A DNA stretch of 64,000 nucleotides from Kluyvera intermedia. Lineage in GTDB: Bacteria; Pseudomonadota; Gammaproteobacteria; Enterobacterales; Enterobacteriaceae. The DNA lies in contig NZ_CP139986.1 in assembly GCF_034424175.1 (NCBI RefSeq), forward strand, positions 2,108,001 through 2,172,000, in the 5' to 3' direction. The first letter of the stretch is position 1. Each line of letters opens with the position of its first letter. Position numbers and translations under genes: made by a program. The notes beneath the pieces are model-generated. The model saw only the letters and a list, made by a program, of their open reading frames with translations. It was not told the origin of the DNA and did not search any database. Shown here one piece after another: positions 51,983-60,791 of this stretch.

Positions 51983-53282
51983 TCACATCATTAATGTGAA
52001 AAATATCGATACCACGATGCCAACCGCGCCGAGCCGCGAAGAGATTGCCTCGCTGGTGCAACACGACAGGGTACACACCTCGCTGTACACCTCTGAAGAG
52101 CTGTTTACGCTCGAACTGGATCGTGTCTTCGGCAAAACCTGGGTGTGGGTAGCGCATGCCAGCGAGATCCCGGAAACCGGCAGCTTTAAAACCACCGAAA
52201 TTGCCACCCAACCGGTGATTGTGGTGCGCGATCGCAAAGGTACGGTACATACGCTGCTTAACCGTTGTCGCCACCGCGCCGCCACCGTTTGCGAACATCG
52301 CAGCGGCAAAACCAACAGCTTTGTCTGCCCGTATCACGGCTGGGGCTACGCGCTGGACGGCAGCCTGCGCGGCGTGCCGCACCCGGAAAGCTATGCCGAC
52401 CAACTGGAGAAGGGCGCGCTGGGACTGGTCTCGCTGCGTACTGAACAGTATGCGGGCATGATCTTCGCCACCTTCAACGAGCACATTGAACCGCTGGAAG
52501 ATTTCCTTGGCGCGGCGAAAAAGTGGATGGATCTGTTTATGAAGCAGGGCGCGGGCTACCCGATAAAAACCGGCCCGGCACACCGTTTCCGCTTCCCCGG
52601 CAACTGGAAAATCCAGCTTGAGAACACCACCGACGGCTATCACTTCCCGGTGGTACACCGCTCGTTTTTAAGCTCGGTCGATAAGCAGACCGAAGAGATG
52701 CTCAACTTTGTCGACGGTAGCGGCTATGTCGAAGACCTCGGTAACGGCCACAGCGTGATGGTGATGATCCCGGAACTGGTGGATCTGGAGGCCAATCTTG
52801 ACGCGCCTATCCCGGAGCGTTTCAGCGAGCTGGCGGACGCGTTGCGCGCCGATCGCGACGAAGAGAAGGTGCGTCGTATTGTGCGCGCCGTTGGCGGTTC
52901 CGGCTTTAACCTCAATATTTTCCCCAACATCGCCTGCTCGATGGCGTTCTTCCGCGTCCTGCAACCGCTGTCGGTTAACGAAACCGAAATTCACCACGCG
53001 GTGATCACCATGGACGGCGGCCCGGAAATCGCTAATCAGGCGCGTTTACGCCTGCATGAACACTTCCAGGGGCCGATGGGCTTCGGTACGCCGGACGATT
53101 CAGAAGCGTGGGAGCGCGTACAGCGCGGGGCCACGGCCGGAGAGGATCTGTGGATCATGCTCAATCGAGGCCTGGCCGGTGAATACCGTACCGACGATGG
53201 TCTGCGCAGCGACGTCAGCGCCGAAACCGGCATGCGTGCGGCTTATCAGCAGTGGAAAAAACTGATGACGGAGATGGAATAA
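51972..53282 (+). CDS. iacC: Rieske ring-hydroxylating dioxygenase large subunit (IacC-like)
   Basis: A 436-residue oxygenase alpha subunit. The Rieske centre is C-R-H in NRCRHRAATVCEH and C-P-Y-H in FVCPYHGWGY. The mononuclear iron histidines are in ENTTDGYHFPVVH. With the small subunit IacD and reductase IacF it should dihydroxylate the aromatic ring of an oxindole-acetate or anthranilate-like intermediate on the way to catechol. Start ATG 51972 is set by AGGAG 7 bases upstream; an ATG 6 bases earlier is too close to that site. Confidence 0.9.
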   Translation: MQCDHIINVKNIDTTMPTAPSREEIASLVQHDRVHTSLYTSEELFTLELDRVFGKTWVWVAHASEIPETGSFKTTEIATQPVIVVRDRKGTVHTLLNRCRHRAATVCEHRSGKTNSFVCPYHGWGYALDGSLRGVPHPESYADQLEKGALGLVSLRTEQYAGMIFATFNEHIEPLEDFLGAAKKWMDLFMKQGAGYPIKTGPAHRFRFPGNWKIQLENTTDGYHFPVVHRSFLSSVDKQTEEMLNFVDGSGYVEDLGNGHSVMVMIPELVDLEANLDAPIPERFSELADALRADRDEEKVRRIVRAVGGSGFNLNIFPNIACSMAFFRVLQPLSVNETEIHHAVITMDGGPEIANQARLRLHEHFQGPMGFGTPDDSEAWERVQRGATAGEDLWIMLNRGLAGEYRTDDGLRSDVSAETGMRAAYQQWKKLMTEME

Positions 53283-53765
53283 ATGACCAACGCAGAATCA
53301 GTACTGTTTAACGCGATTGCGGTTATCAACCTTGAAGGCGATCTCCTCGACCAGGGCGAGTTTGATGCCTGGCTTAATCTCTGGCAGCACGACGGCCTGT
53401 ATGTGGTGCCAATCGACCCGCAGGAAACCGACTTTAAAAATACGCTCAACTACGCCTGCGACGACCATGAGATGCGCGCAAAACGGGTGAAACGTCTTTA
53501 CAGCGGTGAGTCCATTTCCACCACGCCACGCGCCAGAACCCTGCGCACGCTTTCGCGCTTTCGCCTGCTGGAATCGGGAGATACAGAGGTGGTGGTGCGT
53601 GGCGCGCAGTCATTGTGGGAACACCGTAAAGGCCACAGCCGTCACTACGCTGCCGACATTACCTGGCACCTGCAACCGCAGGAGAGCGGCTGGCGAATCA
53701 CCCAGAAAGTGATCCGTCTGGTTAACAGCGACGATGTGCTGCACAGCATCGGCTACATCCTTTAA
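53283..53765 (+). CDS. iacD: Ring-hydroxylating dioxygenase small subunit (IacD-like)
   Basis: A 160-residue beta subunit with the SnoaL-like fold of aromatic dioxygenase small subunits (LYVVPIDPQETDF, RAKRVKRLYSGES, PRARTLRTLSRF). The ATG directly follows the iacC stop codon with no gap, a sign of tight translational coupling to the large subunit. Confidence 0.88.
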   Translation: MTNAESVLFNAIAVINLEGDLLDQGEFDAWLNLWQHDGLYVVPIDPQETDFKNTLNYACDDHEMRAKRVKRLYSGESISTTPRARTLRTLSRFRLLESGDTEVVVRGAQSLWEHRKGHSRHYAADITWHLQPQESGWRITQKVIRLVNSDDVLHSIGYIL

Positions 53766-53775
53766 GGAGTCGTTC

Positions 53776-54510
53776 ATGACGCAAACCGTATTAGTTACCG
53801 GCGCGGCATCTGGGCTTGGGAATGTGATTGCCACGCATCTGCTGGCACAAGGTTTCCAGGTTGTCTTAACCGATGTGGATGCCGCCCGTGCGCAAGCCGC
53901 CGCCGCGCATTTTGATAACGAGCGTGTACTGGCATTGGGGCTGGATATTCGTCAGCCGGAAGATTTTGACCGCGCATTAACCGCCACCCTTGAACGTTTC
54001 GGCAGTTTACAGGTGCTGGTAAACAACGCCGCGCTGACGTTAGCAACGCCGGTGATGGACATCAACGTTGAGGAGTTTGACCGGGTCATTTCCACCAACC
54101 TGCGTGGCACCTTTGTCGGCTGTCAGACGATGGGGCGCTATTTTGCCCGCCGTGGCTACGGTCGCATTATCAACCTGGCGTCGCTAGCAGGACAAAACGG
54201 TGGAACCGCGTCCGGCGCGCACTATGCGGCGTCAAAGGGCGGCATCCTGACGCTGACCAAAGTCTTCGCTCGCGAGCTGGCAAAATCCGGCGTCACGGTG
54301 AATGCCATCGCACCGGGGCCAATGGATTTGCCCACCGTTCATGCGCTGGTCCCGGAAGAGAAGATGGCCGGCCTGCTGCAAATGATCCCCGTAGGCCAAC
54401 TCGGCGAGGCGGAATTCGTCGCCCACGCGGTGGCGCTGCTGGCCTCTCAACAGGCGTCGTTTGTCACCGGGGCAACCTGGGACATCAACGGCGGACTGTT
54501 TATGCGTTAA
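53776..54510 (+). CDS. iacE: Short-chain dehydrogenase/reductase (IacE-like)
   Basis: A 244-residue classical SDR. The cofactor motif is TGAASGLG (about 8-15), then NNAAL, the catalytic Ser in INLASLAGQ and YxxxK in HYAASKGG. In iac clusters IacE oxidises the hydroxylated indole-acetate made by IacA. Start ATG 53776 has AAGGAG 7 bases upstream. Confidence 0.88.
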   Translation: MTQTVLVTGAASGLGNVIATHLLAQGFQVVLTDVDAARAQAAAAHFDNERVLALGLDIRQPEDFDRALTATLERFGSLQVLVNNAALTLATPVMDINVEEFDRVISTNLRGTFVGCQTMGRYFARRGYGRIINLASLAGQNGGTASGAHYAASKGGILTLTKVFARELAKSGVTVNAIAPGPMDLPTVHALVPEEKMAGLLQMIPVGQLGEAEFVAHAVALLASQQASFVTGATWDINGGLFMR

Positions 54511-54520
54511 GGGGGGCGAA

Positions 54521-55453
54521 ATGCTGACACTCAAAATAACGCGTCGCGAATTGCAGGGCGATGTGGTGCTGCTGACGCTGGAACATCCTGACGGACTTAC
54601 ATTGCCGGCCTTTAGCGCCGGGGCGCATATCGATCTCCATTTGCCGGGCGACCTGATCCGTCCGTATTCCCTGTGCAGCGACCCGCACGAACGTCATCAC
54701 TATCAGCTAGGTGTGTTGAAGGATAGCCAATCGAAAGGCGGATCGCTGGCGGCCCATGCGTTGCATGAAGGTGACGTGATTCAGGCTAGCGAGCCGCGCA
54801 ACCTGTTTACGCTTGCACAACAGGGCAGCCATAGCCTGCTGATTGGCGGCGGTATCGGCATCACGCCGATGCTGGCGATGGCGGCAGAACTGCACAGCGC
54901 CGGGCGTTCGTTCACTCTGCATTACTGCGCACGAAGCCGCCACCAGGCGGCATTTATGCCGCAGCTTGAAGTCTGCGCCTATGCGCCGCAGGTGCATCTG
55001 CACTTTAGCGATGAACAGCGAATCAACCTTGATGCGGTGCTGTGCGATGTCCCGAACGGTACGCACGTTTATACCTGCGGCCCGGCACGGCTGATGGATG
55101 CGGTTAGCGAACGGGCAAAGGCCCACGGTTATTCGCCGGAACAGATCCACCAGGAGTGCTTTAGCGCCGAAGTTGAAACCAGCGGCCAACCGTTTGAAGT
55201 GGTAGCGGCTGCCAGCGGCATCACCGTACAGGTCGCCGCCAACCAGACCATCGTGGAAGCGCTGGCGTTGGCGGGTCTGAAGGTCTGTGTCTCTTGTAAA
55301 CAGGGGATTTGCGGTAGCTGCCTGACCAATGTGCTGGAAGGTGAGCCAGACCATCGTGACCACTATCTGACCGACGAAGAGAAGGCCGATGGCGATCAGA
55401 TCCTGCTGTGTTGTTCCCGGGCAAAAAGCGCCCGTCTGATTATCGATCTTTGA
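54521..55453 (+). CDS. iacF: Dioxygenase reductase (IacF-like)
   Basis: A 310-residue electron-transfer protein of the phthalate dioxygenase reductase type. An FMN-binding barrel (RPYSLCSDP) is followed by an NAD-binding domain (LLIGGGIGITPMLAMAAEL, YTCGPARLMDAV) and a C-terminal plant-type [2Fe-2S] domain with cysteines in CVSCKQGICGSCLTNV and LLCCSRAKS. It passes NADH electrons to the IacCD Rieske centre. Start ATG 54521. Confidence 0.9.
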   Translation: MLTLKITRRELQGDVVLLTLEHPDGLTLPAFSAGAHIDLHLPGDLIRPYSLCSDPHERHHYQLGVLKDSQSKGGSLAAHALHEGDVIQASEPRNLFTLAQQGSHSLLIGGGIGITPMLAMAAELHSAGRSFTLHYCARSRHQAAFMPQLEVCAYAPQVHLHFSDEQRINLDAVLCDVPNGTHVYTCGPARLMDAVSERAKAHGYSPEQIHQECFSAEVETSGQPFEVVAAASGITVQVAANQTIVEALALAGLKVCVSCKQGICGSCLTNVLEGEPDHRDHYLTDEEKADGDQILLCCSRAKSARLIIDL

Positions 55454-55463
55454 GGAATCTTTT

Positions 55464-55952
55464 ATGACTCTGCAAACCGAATTTCGTAACGCGATGGCGC
55501 AACTGGGTAGCGCGGTGTCCGTCATTACCACCGACGGCCCGGCGGGCAAGTTTGGCTTTACCGCCTCCGCTGTCTGTAGCGTGACTGACCAGCCGCCAAC
55601 CCTATTGGTGTGTATGAACCGTAACTCGTTCGCCCATGCGCACTTTAAGCAAAACGGTGCGCTGTGCGTCAACGTGCTCTCCAGCGATCACCAGGCGTTA
55701 TCTGGCGTATTTGCTAATGCCAGTCTGCGGTCAGAAGAGCGTTTTTGCCACGACCGCTGGCAGGTATTAACCAGCGGCGCGCCGGTACTTAGCTCGTCAG
55801 TGGCCAGCTTCGACTGCTTGATTAGCGACTGTCATGAAGTCGGCAGCCACTCCGTTTTTTACTGCCGGGTGCAGGCAATTCGCATCAGCGAGCAGCCGCG
55901 CGGATTGGTCTATTTCAACCGTGGCTACCATGCAGTAGGTCATGAAGCCTAA
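55464..55952 (+). CDS. iacG: Flavin reductase (IacG-like)
   Basis: A 162-residue flavin reductase-like protein of the HpaC family. Typical segments are MAQLGSAVSVITTDGPAGKF, GFTASAVCSVTDQPPTLLVC and VYFNRGYHAVG. It should deliver reduced flavin to the IacA oxygenase. It starts with ATG 55464 after GAGGA. Confidence 0.88.
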   Translation: MTLQTEFRNAMAQLGSAVSVITTDGPAGKFGFTASAVCSVTDQPPTLLVCMNRNSFAHAHFKQNGALCVNVLSSDHQALSGVFANASLRSEERFCHDRWQVLTSGAPVLSSSVASFDCLISDCHEVGSHSVFYCRVQAIRISEQPRGLVYFNRGYHAVGHEA

Positions 55953-55973
55953 CGATAAGAAGAGGACTGCCGG

Positions 55974-57317
55974 ATGAGCAATGTCGTTTCACAAACCGCC
56001 GTCACATCCCGCGAACCCCGCCAGGATGCGCAGCAAATGCGCAAGCTGGTGATAGCCTCCGTGCTGGGTAATGCGCTGGAGTGGTATGACTTTTTCCTCT
56101 ATGGCACCGCCGCCGCGCTGGTATTTGGTCCGCTGTTTTTCCCGGTCGGCGGTGACCCGCTACAGGGCACATTACTGGCGTTTTCCGGCTTTGCGGTCGG
56201 GTTTCTAGCGCGTCCATTGGGCGGCATTGTGTTTGGTCATATTGGCGATCGTTACAGCCGCAAAATGACGCTGATTATGACCCTGACACTTATGGGGGCC
56301 ACCACCTTTGTGATTGGCCTGCTGCCGACCTATGCGCAGATTGGCCTTTGGGCCCCGGTTTCTCTGATTACGTTACGGTTTTTACAAGGTGTCGCCTCCG
56401 GCGGTGAGTGGGGCGGCGGCGTGTTAATGCTCAGTGAAAACGCGCCAGCGTCGCGTCGTGGCTTTTACACCGCATGGAGCCAGATGGGCGTTTCCGGTGG
56501 TTTCGTATTATCGGCTTTCGCTTTCTATCTGGTACAGCAGTTGCCGGAAAGTGACTTTCTCAGCTGGGGCTGGCGCGTGCCGTTTTTACTGAGCATCGTC
56601 ATCTTCCTGGTGGGCGTCTATATCCGTAAAAATATCCGTGAAAGCAAAGCGTTTACTCAGACGAAACCGGAAGACAAGCACGAAGCCATTCCGCTGCTGG
56701 TACTGGTTCGTGAACACCCGAAAGCGTTGATGCAGGCCATTGCGCTGCGCCTGCCAGAAAACGGCGCGTCGTATATCTTCTTCACCTTCTCGGTGGTGTA
56801 CGCCAAACATATCGGCATTGGCACCGGGGAGATCATTAGCGCGGTGACGCTGGCGATGCTGATTGAGTTCTTCTCGATTCTCTTCTGGGGCGCGCTGTCC
56901 GACCGCATTGGCTTAAAGCCGGTGTACTACATCGGTGTGATTGGTCTGCTGGTGATGGCATTCCCGTTCTTCTGGCTACTCTCTACCGGCCAATACGGCT
57001 TCATTATGCTGGCGATGTTCCTCGGGCTGCCGGTGTGTCATGGCGCGATGATCGGCACCCAGCCGTGCATCATGAGCGATCTTTTTCCGGTACGCGTGCG
57101 CTACTCCGGACTGGCGTTGGGACATGAAGTCGGCTCAATTTTCTCCGGCGGTCTCGGGCCAATGCTGGCGGTGGCGCTACTGATGGCGTTTGACGCCTCG
57201 TGGCCGGTGTCACTGTTGCTTATGGCCTACGCGCTGCTGGCGTGGATTGCGCTACGTAGCCTGCCGTCAACCCAATCAAAACCGATAAAAGCAGGAGCGA
57301 CAGATGTTAACGATTGA
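55974..57317 (+). CDS. MHS-family MFS transporter inside the iac-cat operon
   Basis: A 447-residue protein with 12 membrane helices of the metabolite:H+ symporter type (ProP/ShiA/PcaT-like). Diagnostic are the N-terminal block LGNALEWYDFFLYGTAAALV, the loop GHIGDRYSRKMTL and the motif RFLQGVASGGEWGGGVLML. Its place between iacG and catB, with a 14-base overlap into catB, suggests import of indole-3-acetic acid or of an aromatic intermediate. Confidence 0.88.
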   Translation: MSNVVSQTAVTSREPRQDAQQMRKLVIASVLGNALEWYDFFLYGTAAALVFGPLFFPVGGDPLQGTLLAFSGFAVGFLARPLGGIVFGHIGDRYSRKMTLIMTLTLMGATTFVIGLLPTYAQIGLWAPVSLITLRFLQGVASGGEWGGGVLMLSENAPASRRGFYTAWSQMGVSGGFVLSAFAFYLVQQLPESDFLSWGWRVPFLLSIVIFLVGVYIRKNIRESKAFTQTKPEDKHEAIPLLVLVREHPKALMQAIALRLPENGASYIFFTFSVVYAKHIGIGTGEIISAVTLAMLIEFFSILFWGALSDRIGLKPVYYIGVIGLLVMAFPFFWLLSTGQYGFIMLAMFLGLPVCHGAMIGTQPCIMSDLFPVRVRYSGLALGHEVGSIFSGGLGPMLAVALLMAFDASWPVSLLLMAYALLAWIALRSLPSTQSKPIKAGATDVND

Positions 57318-58416
57318 ATCACTGGCCTGTTGGCTGGTGGATATTCCCACCGTACGCCCGCACAAGCTGTCGATGGCAACGATGGGCTGCCAGACCCTGA
57401 TGATTGTGCGTATGCAGTGCGCTGAGGGCGTCGTGGGCTGGGGCGAGGGTACCACCATTGGCGGCCTCAGCTACGGGGCTGAAAGCCCGGAGGCTATGAA
57501 GTTAGCGATTGAAACCTATTTGTCGCCGCTGTTGTGCGGGCAGACCTTCAGCGGCGTTGCGGCGCTTGCCGAGACGATGAATGCCAGCGTGAAGGGCAAT
57601 ACCTTTGCGAAATCTGCGCTGGAAACGGCGTTTCTGGATGCGCAGGGCAAACGGCTGGGGCTGCCGGTCAGCTCCCTGTTGGGTGGTGCAATTGCGACGC
57701 GGCTACCCGTGCTGTGGACGCTGGCAAGCGGTGATACCGATAACGATATCGACGAAGGGAAACGTCTGCTGGCGGAAGGCCGCCACGATACCTTCAAACT
57801 GAAAATTGGTGCCCGATCGCTGGAAACCGATATTTGCCATGCGCTGGCCATTAAAGCGGCGCTGGGCGAATCGGTCAGCGTGCGCGTTGACGTGAATCAG
57901 GCGTGGGATTTCACCACCGCCGTTAAAGGAATGAGCGCACTTCAGGATGGCGGCATTGATCTTATTGAGCAGCCAATCCCGTTATGGGACCGGCAGGGAC
58001 TTATCGCCCTCAGCCAGCGTTTCAACGTGCCGATTCTCGCCGATGAAGCGGTCGCCACCAGTCATGACGGTTATGCGCTGGCAAGCGGCGGTTTTAGCGG
58101 TGCGTATGCGCTGAAGATAGCCAAAGCGGGTGGCCCGGCGCAGGCACTAAAACTGGCGCACGTTGCCCAGGCGGCAGGCGTGGCGCTGTATGGCGGCACC
58201 ATGCTGGAGGGCACGCTAGGGACGGTGGCATCGCTGCATGCCTGGTCAACGATCAAAATGCAGTGGGGCACCGAAATGTTCGGCCCGCTGCTGTTAAAAG
58301 ACGACATCGTGGTGACGCCGCTTAGCTTTAACCAGGGGCAAGTTTCTGTGCCGCAAGGGTCGGGGCTGGGCATTGAGATCGACTGCGATAAATTGCGTTT
58401 CTACGCCAGAAAATAG
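57304..58416 (+). CDS. catB: Muconate cycloisomerase CatB
   Basis: A 370-residue enolase-superfamily enzyme that turns cis,cis-muconate into muconolactone. The catalytic KxK is in TFKLKIGAR, metal ligands are in VDVNQAWD, LIEQPIP and LADEAVA, and a further lysine is in ALKIAKAGG. Its start overlaps the transporter gene by 14 bases, and catC follows by 11 bases. The order catB-catC-catA completes the ortho-cleavage branch. Confidence 0.95.
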   Translation: MLTIESLACWLVDIPTVRPHKLSMATMGCQTLMIVRMQCAEGVVGWGEGTTIGGLSYGAESPEAMKLAIETYLSPLLCGQTFSGVAALAETMNASVKGNTFAKSALETAFLDAQGKRLGLPVSSLLGGAIATRLPVLWTLASGDTDNDIDEGKRLLAEGRHDTFKLKIGARSLETDICHALAIKAALGESVSVRVDVNQAWDFTTAVKGMSALQDGGIDLIEQPIPLWDRQGLIALSQRFNVPILADEAVATSHDGYALASGGFSGAYALKIAKAGGPAQALKLAHVAQAAGVALYGGTMLEGTLGTVASLHAWSTIKMQWGTEMFGPLLLKDDIVVTPLSFNQGQVSVPQGSGLGIEIDCDKLRFYARK

Positions 58417-58427
58417 AGGACATCTGC

Positions 58428-58709
58428 ATGCTGTTTAGAGTTGAAATGACCGTCAATATCCCGGCGTCACTGCCCAAAGAACAAGCCGATGCCATTAAAG
58501 CCGAAGAAAAAGCCTATTCACAACGCCTCCAGCGAGAAGGCAAATGGCTGCATATCTGGCGCGTGGCGGGGCTGTACGCCAATGTCAGCATTTTTGATGT
58601 CGCCGATAATCAGGAGCTGCACGACATTTTAACCGCGCTGCCGCTGTATCCGTTTATGGCGATTTCAGTACAGCCGCTGTGCCGACATCCCTCATCAGTG
58701 AACTCATAA
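58428..58709 (+). CDS. catC: Muconolactone delta-isomerase CatC
   Basis: A 93-residue full-length family member (MLFRVEMTVNIPASLP, EEKAYSQRLQREGKWLHIWR, LPLYPFMAISVQPLCRHPSS) that forms decamers in characterised cases. It converts muconolactone to 3-oxoadipate enol-lactone. Confidence 0.95.
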   Translation: MLFRVEMTVNIPASLPKEQADAIKAEEKAYSQRLQREGKWLHIWRVAGLYANVSIFDVADNQELHDILTALPLYPFMAISVQPLCRHPSSVNS

Positions 58710-58745
58710 CAATAAACCTTACCCTACAAAAAAGAGGAATATGCA

Positions 58746-59672
58746 ATGTCAGTGAATCCAACCAAACAGACCGAACTGGAATCGTTATTGGCGATCAGCA
58801 GTGGCTTAAATTCCGAGCTGGGCAACGATCGTTTCAAAGCGATTATGCATCAGGTGTTGAGCGATCTGTGCCAGACCATTAAGAAATTTGATATCAGCGA
58901 TGAAGAGTTCTGGCTGGCGGTGAATTACTTAAACGAACTGGGCGAGCGCAAAGAATCTGCGCTGCTGGCAGCGGGTCTGGGGCTTGAACATTATCTGGAT
59001 ATGCGCGCCGATGAAAAAGAGGCTGCTGCTGGCAATGACGTCGGTACGCCGCGCACAATTGAAGGGCCGCTGTACGTGGCGGGTGCACCGCTGAGTCAGC
59101 AGTATGCGCGGATGGATGATGGCCAAGAACCGGGTGAGCCGATGTGGTTGCATGGGCAAGTGACGGATATGCAAGGCAACCCGGTCGCCGGGGCGATTGT
59201 GGATATCTGGCACGCCAATACTCTCGGGGGATACTCCTTCTTTGACCAATCACAAAGTGAATACCATCTGCGCCGTCGTATTAAAACCGGTGTTGACGGG
59301 CGTTACGCGGCGCGCAGCATTGTGCCGTGCGGCTACGGCTGCCCGCCGGATGGCCCAACGCAGAAACTGCTGACCGCATTAGGCCGCCACGGTAATCGCC
59401 CGGCGCACGTGCATTTCTTTGTGTCAGCGCCAGGTTATAAGCATCTGACCACGCAAATTAACCTCAACGGTGATGCCTACCTGTGGGACGATTTCGCCTT
59501 TGCCACCCGCGAAGAGTTGATTGCCGACCCGATTAAAGTTACCGACGATGCGCTTTCGCAGGAACGTAAAATTAATCAGCCGCATACCGAGGTGGGTTTT
59601 AACTTTACGCTGGTGGATTCTGCGCAAACCGAGGAAGAGACGCGTATTAAACGCGCCCGCGTGATGGAATAA
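58746..59672 (+). CDS. catA: Catechol 1,2-dioxygenase CatA
   Basis: A 308-residue intradiol dioxygenase that cleaves catechol to cis,cis-muconate with non-haem Fe(III). Iron ligands are the tyrosines in LGGYSFFD and PCGYGCPPDGPT and the histidines in RPAHVHFFVS. The N-terminal helical dimer linker (about 1-105) is present. The start at 58746 follows GAGGA; an out-of-frame ATG lies 5 bases upstream. It is the last gene of the iac-cat operon, followed by REP repeats. Confidence 0.96.
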   Translation: MSVNPTKQTELESLLAISSGLNSELGNDRFKAIMHQVLSDLCQTIKKFDISDEEFWLAVNYLNELGERKESALLAAGLGLEHYLDMRADEKEAAAGNDVGTPRTIEGPLYVAGAPLSQQYARMDDGQEPGEPMWLHGQVTDMQGNPVAGAIVDIWHANTLGGYSFFDQSQSEYHLRRRIKTGVDGRYAARSIVPCGYGCPPDGPTQKLLTALGRHGNRPAHVHFFVSAPGYKHLTTQINLNGDAYLWDDFAFATREELIADPIKVTDDALSQERKINQPHTEVGFNFTLVDSAQTEEETRIKRARVME

Positions 59673-59688
59673 ACGATTGCACGTATAA

Positions 59689-59790
59689 CCCCGGGGGCGG
59701 CGTAAACGCCTTGCCCGGGCTACGATGCGGTGTATTAGGTTACGATAAAGCGTTGTGGGTAGCCCGGCCAAGCGCAGCGCCGCCGGGAAT
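59689..59790. repeat. REP/BIME repeats after catA
   Basis: Two REP-like palindromes, CCCGGGGGCGGCGTAAACGC with TTGCCCGGGCTA, and GTAGCCCGGCCAAGCGC with GCCGCCGGGAAT, lie between the convergent catA and proX-like genes. Confidence 0.75.
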
Positions 59791-59795
59791 TCTAC

Positions 59796-60791
59796 TTACT
59801 TCGCCGCTAGCGCCTGTTTAATCCAATCGTCAAACGTTGCCTGATGCGCATGGATCCAGCCATCAACATGCAGCTGAATATTCTCGGCGCTGGACTCACC
59901 TTTGTGCATCAACTGGTTTTGCGCGTTAACATCGGCCAGCGGTAATTTCGCGACCGCAAACAGCTTCGCCGCCGCCGGATTTTTCGCGGCCCACTCTTTA
60001 TTGGCGACGATATACTCGTTGTTCACTGCAAAACCGTAGTTTTTCCCATTAGGTAATTCTGTATTGAGATCTTTAAGCGACCCCGGATTCGCCGAGAACG
60101 GCACCGTTAACCACACCACGTCTTTACCCGGTTTTAATTCATCACTGACCCAATACGGCGTCCAGGTCCAATACAGCACCGGTTTACCAGCCTTAAAACG
60201 TGTGAGGGTATCGGCAATAATCGCCGAATAATTCCCCTGATTTTGCGTCACCGTATTACTCAGCTCATAAGCCTTAATTTGGGTATCAATGACCGAACCG
60301 CACACCCAGCCTGGATTACATCCTGCGAGGTCAGCCTTACCATCGCCGTTGGCATCAAAGAGTTTGGCAATTTTAGGATCTTTGAGCTGTGAAATATCCG
60401 TAATGTGATATTTGTCGGCGGTTTTTTTGTCGATTAAATAACCTTGCGCGGCCCCGCTGATATAAGTCCCCTGACGGTAGAATTTCTTATCACCGCCGCT
60501 GGCGCTGTACATATCCTGTTGTAGCGGCATCCAGTTAACCGCCATATAGGTGGCATCACCAGCGGCGATGGCCGTATAGGCAACGTTGTACTCAACCTCT
60601 TCGATAGGCGCCACATCGTAGCCAAGCTGCTTCAGCGCCCGGTTGATAATCTCGGTCTGAAAGGTTTCTTCCGGTAGGGGACTCTGCACAGGGTGAACGG
60701 TTATACCTTTGCCAGGCAGGTCGGCCGCAAAAATCGCGGGTGAGGTCAGTATTGCCGCCAGTGTGATGGCGTTTATCGTCGGTGTTTGCAT
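59796..60791 (-). CDS. Orphan ProX-like glycine betaine/proline-binding protein
   Basis: A 331-residue periplasmic binding protein with a signal peptide (MQTPTINAITLAAILTSPAIFA). The mature start ADLPGKGITVHPVQS is nearly that of E. coli ProX. The three ligand-box tryptophans are kept in AVNWMPLQ, NPGWVCG and TWTPYWVSDEL, so quaternary-amine binding is likely. The start at 60791 removes an upstream extension. No ProV or ProW homologue lies nearby, so it must work with a distant transporter or bind a ligand for another purpose. Confidence 0.88.
   Translation of the reverse strand: MQTPTINAITLAAILTSPAIFAADLPGKGITVHPVQSPLPEETFQTEIINRALKQLGYDVAPIEEVEYNVAYTAIAAGDATYMAVNWMPLQQDMYSASGGDKKFYRQGTYISGAAQGYLIDKKTADKYHITDISQLKDPKIAKLFDANGDGKADLAGCNPGWVCGSVIDTQIKAYELSNTVTQNQGNYSAIIADTLTRFKAGKPVLYWTWTPYWVSDELKPGKDVVWLTVPFSANPGSLKDLNTELPNGKNYGFAVNNEYIVANKEWAAKNPAAAKLFAVAKLPLADVNAQNQLMHKGESSAENIQLHVDGWIHAHQATFDDWIKQALAAK

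Noticed and set aside
51894..52658. 254-codon open frame antisense to iacC
   Set aside because: It lies wholly opposite a well-supported Rieske subunit, the protein looks random (rich in Arg, His, Gly and Ala), and no promoter or ribosome site fits.
54707..55672. 321-codon open frame antisense to iacF and iacG
   Set aside because: Long only because of the GC-rich third codon positions of the real genes on the other strand; no domain seen.
47876..59672. Interpretation as an indole (iif/ind) or anthranilate pathway only
   Set aside because: The presence of iacB-, iacH- and iacI-like genes with the iacHABICDEFG order and catBCA fits the indole-3-acetate cluster better, though individual enzymes resemble the indole pathway.
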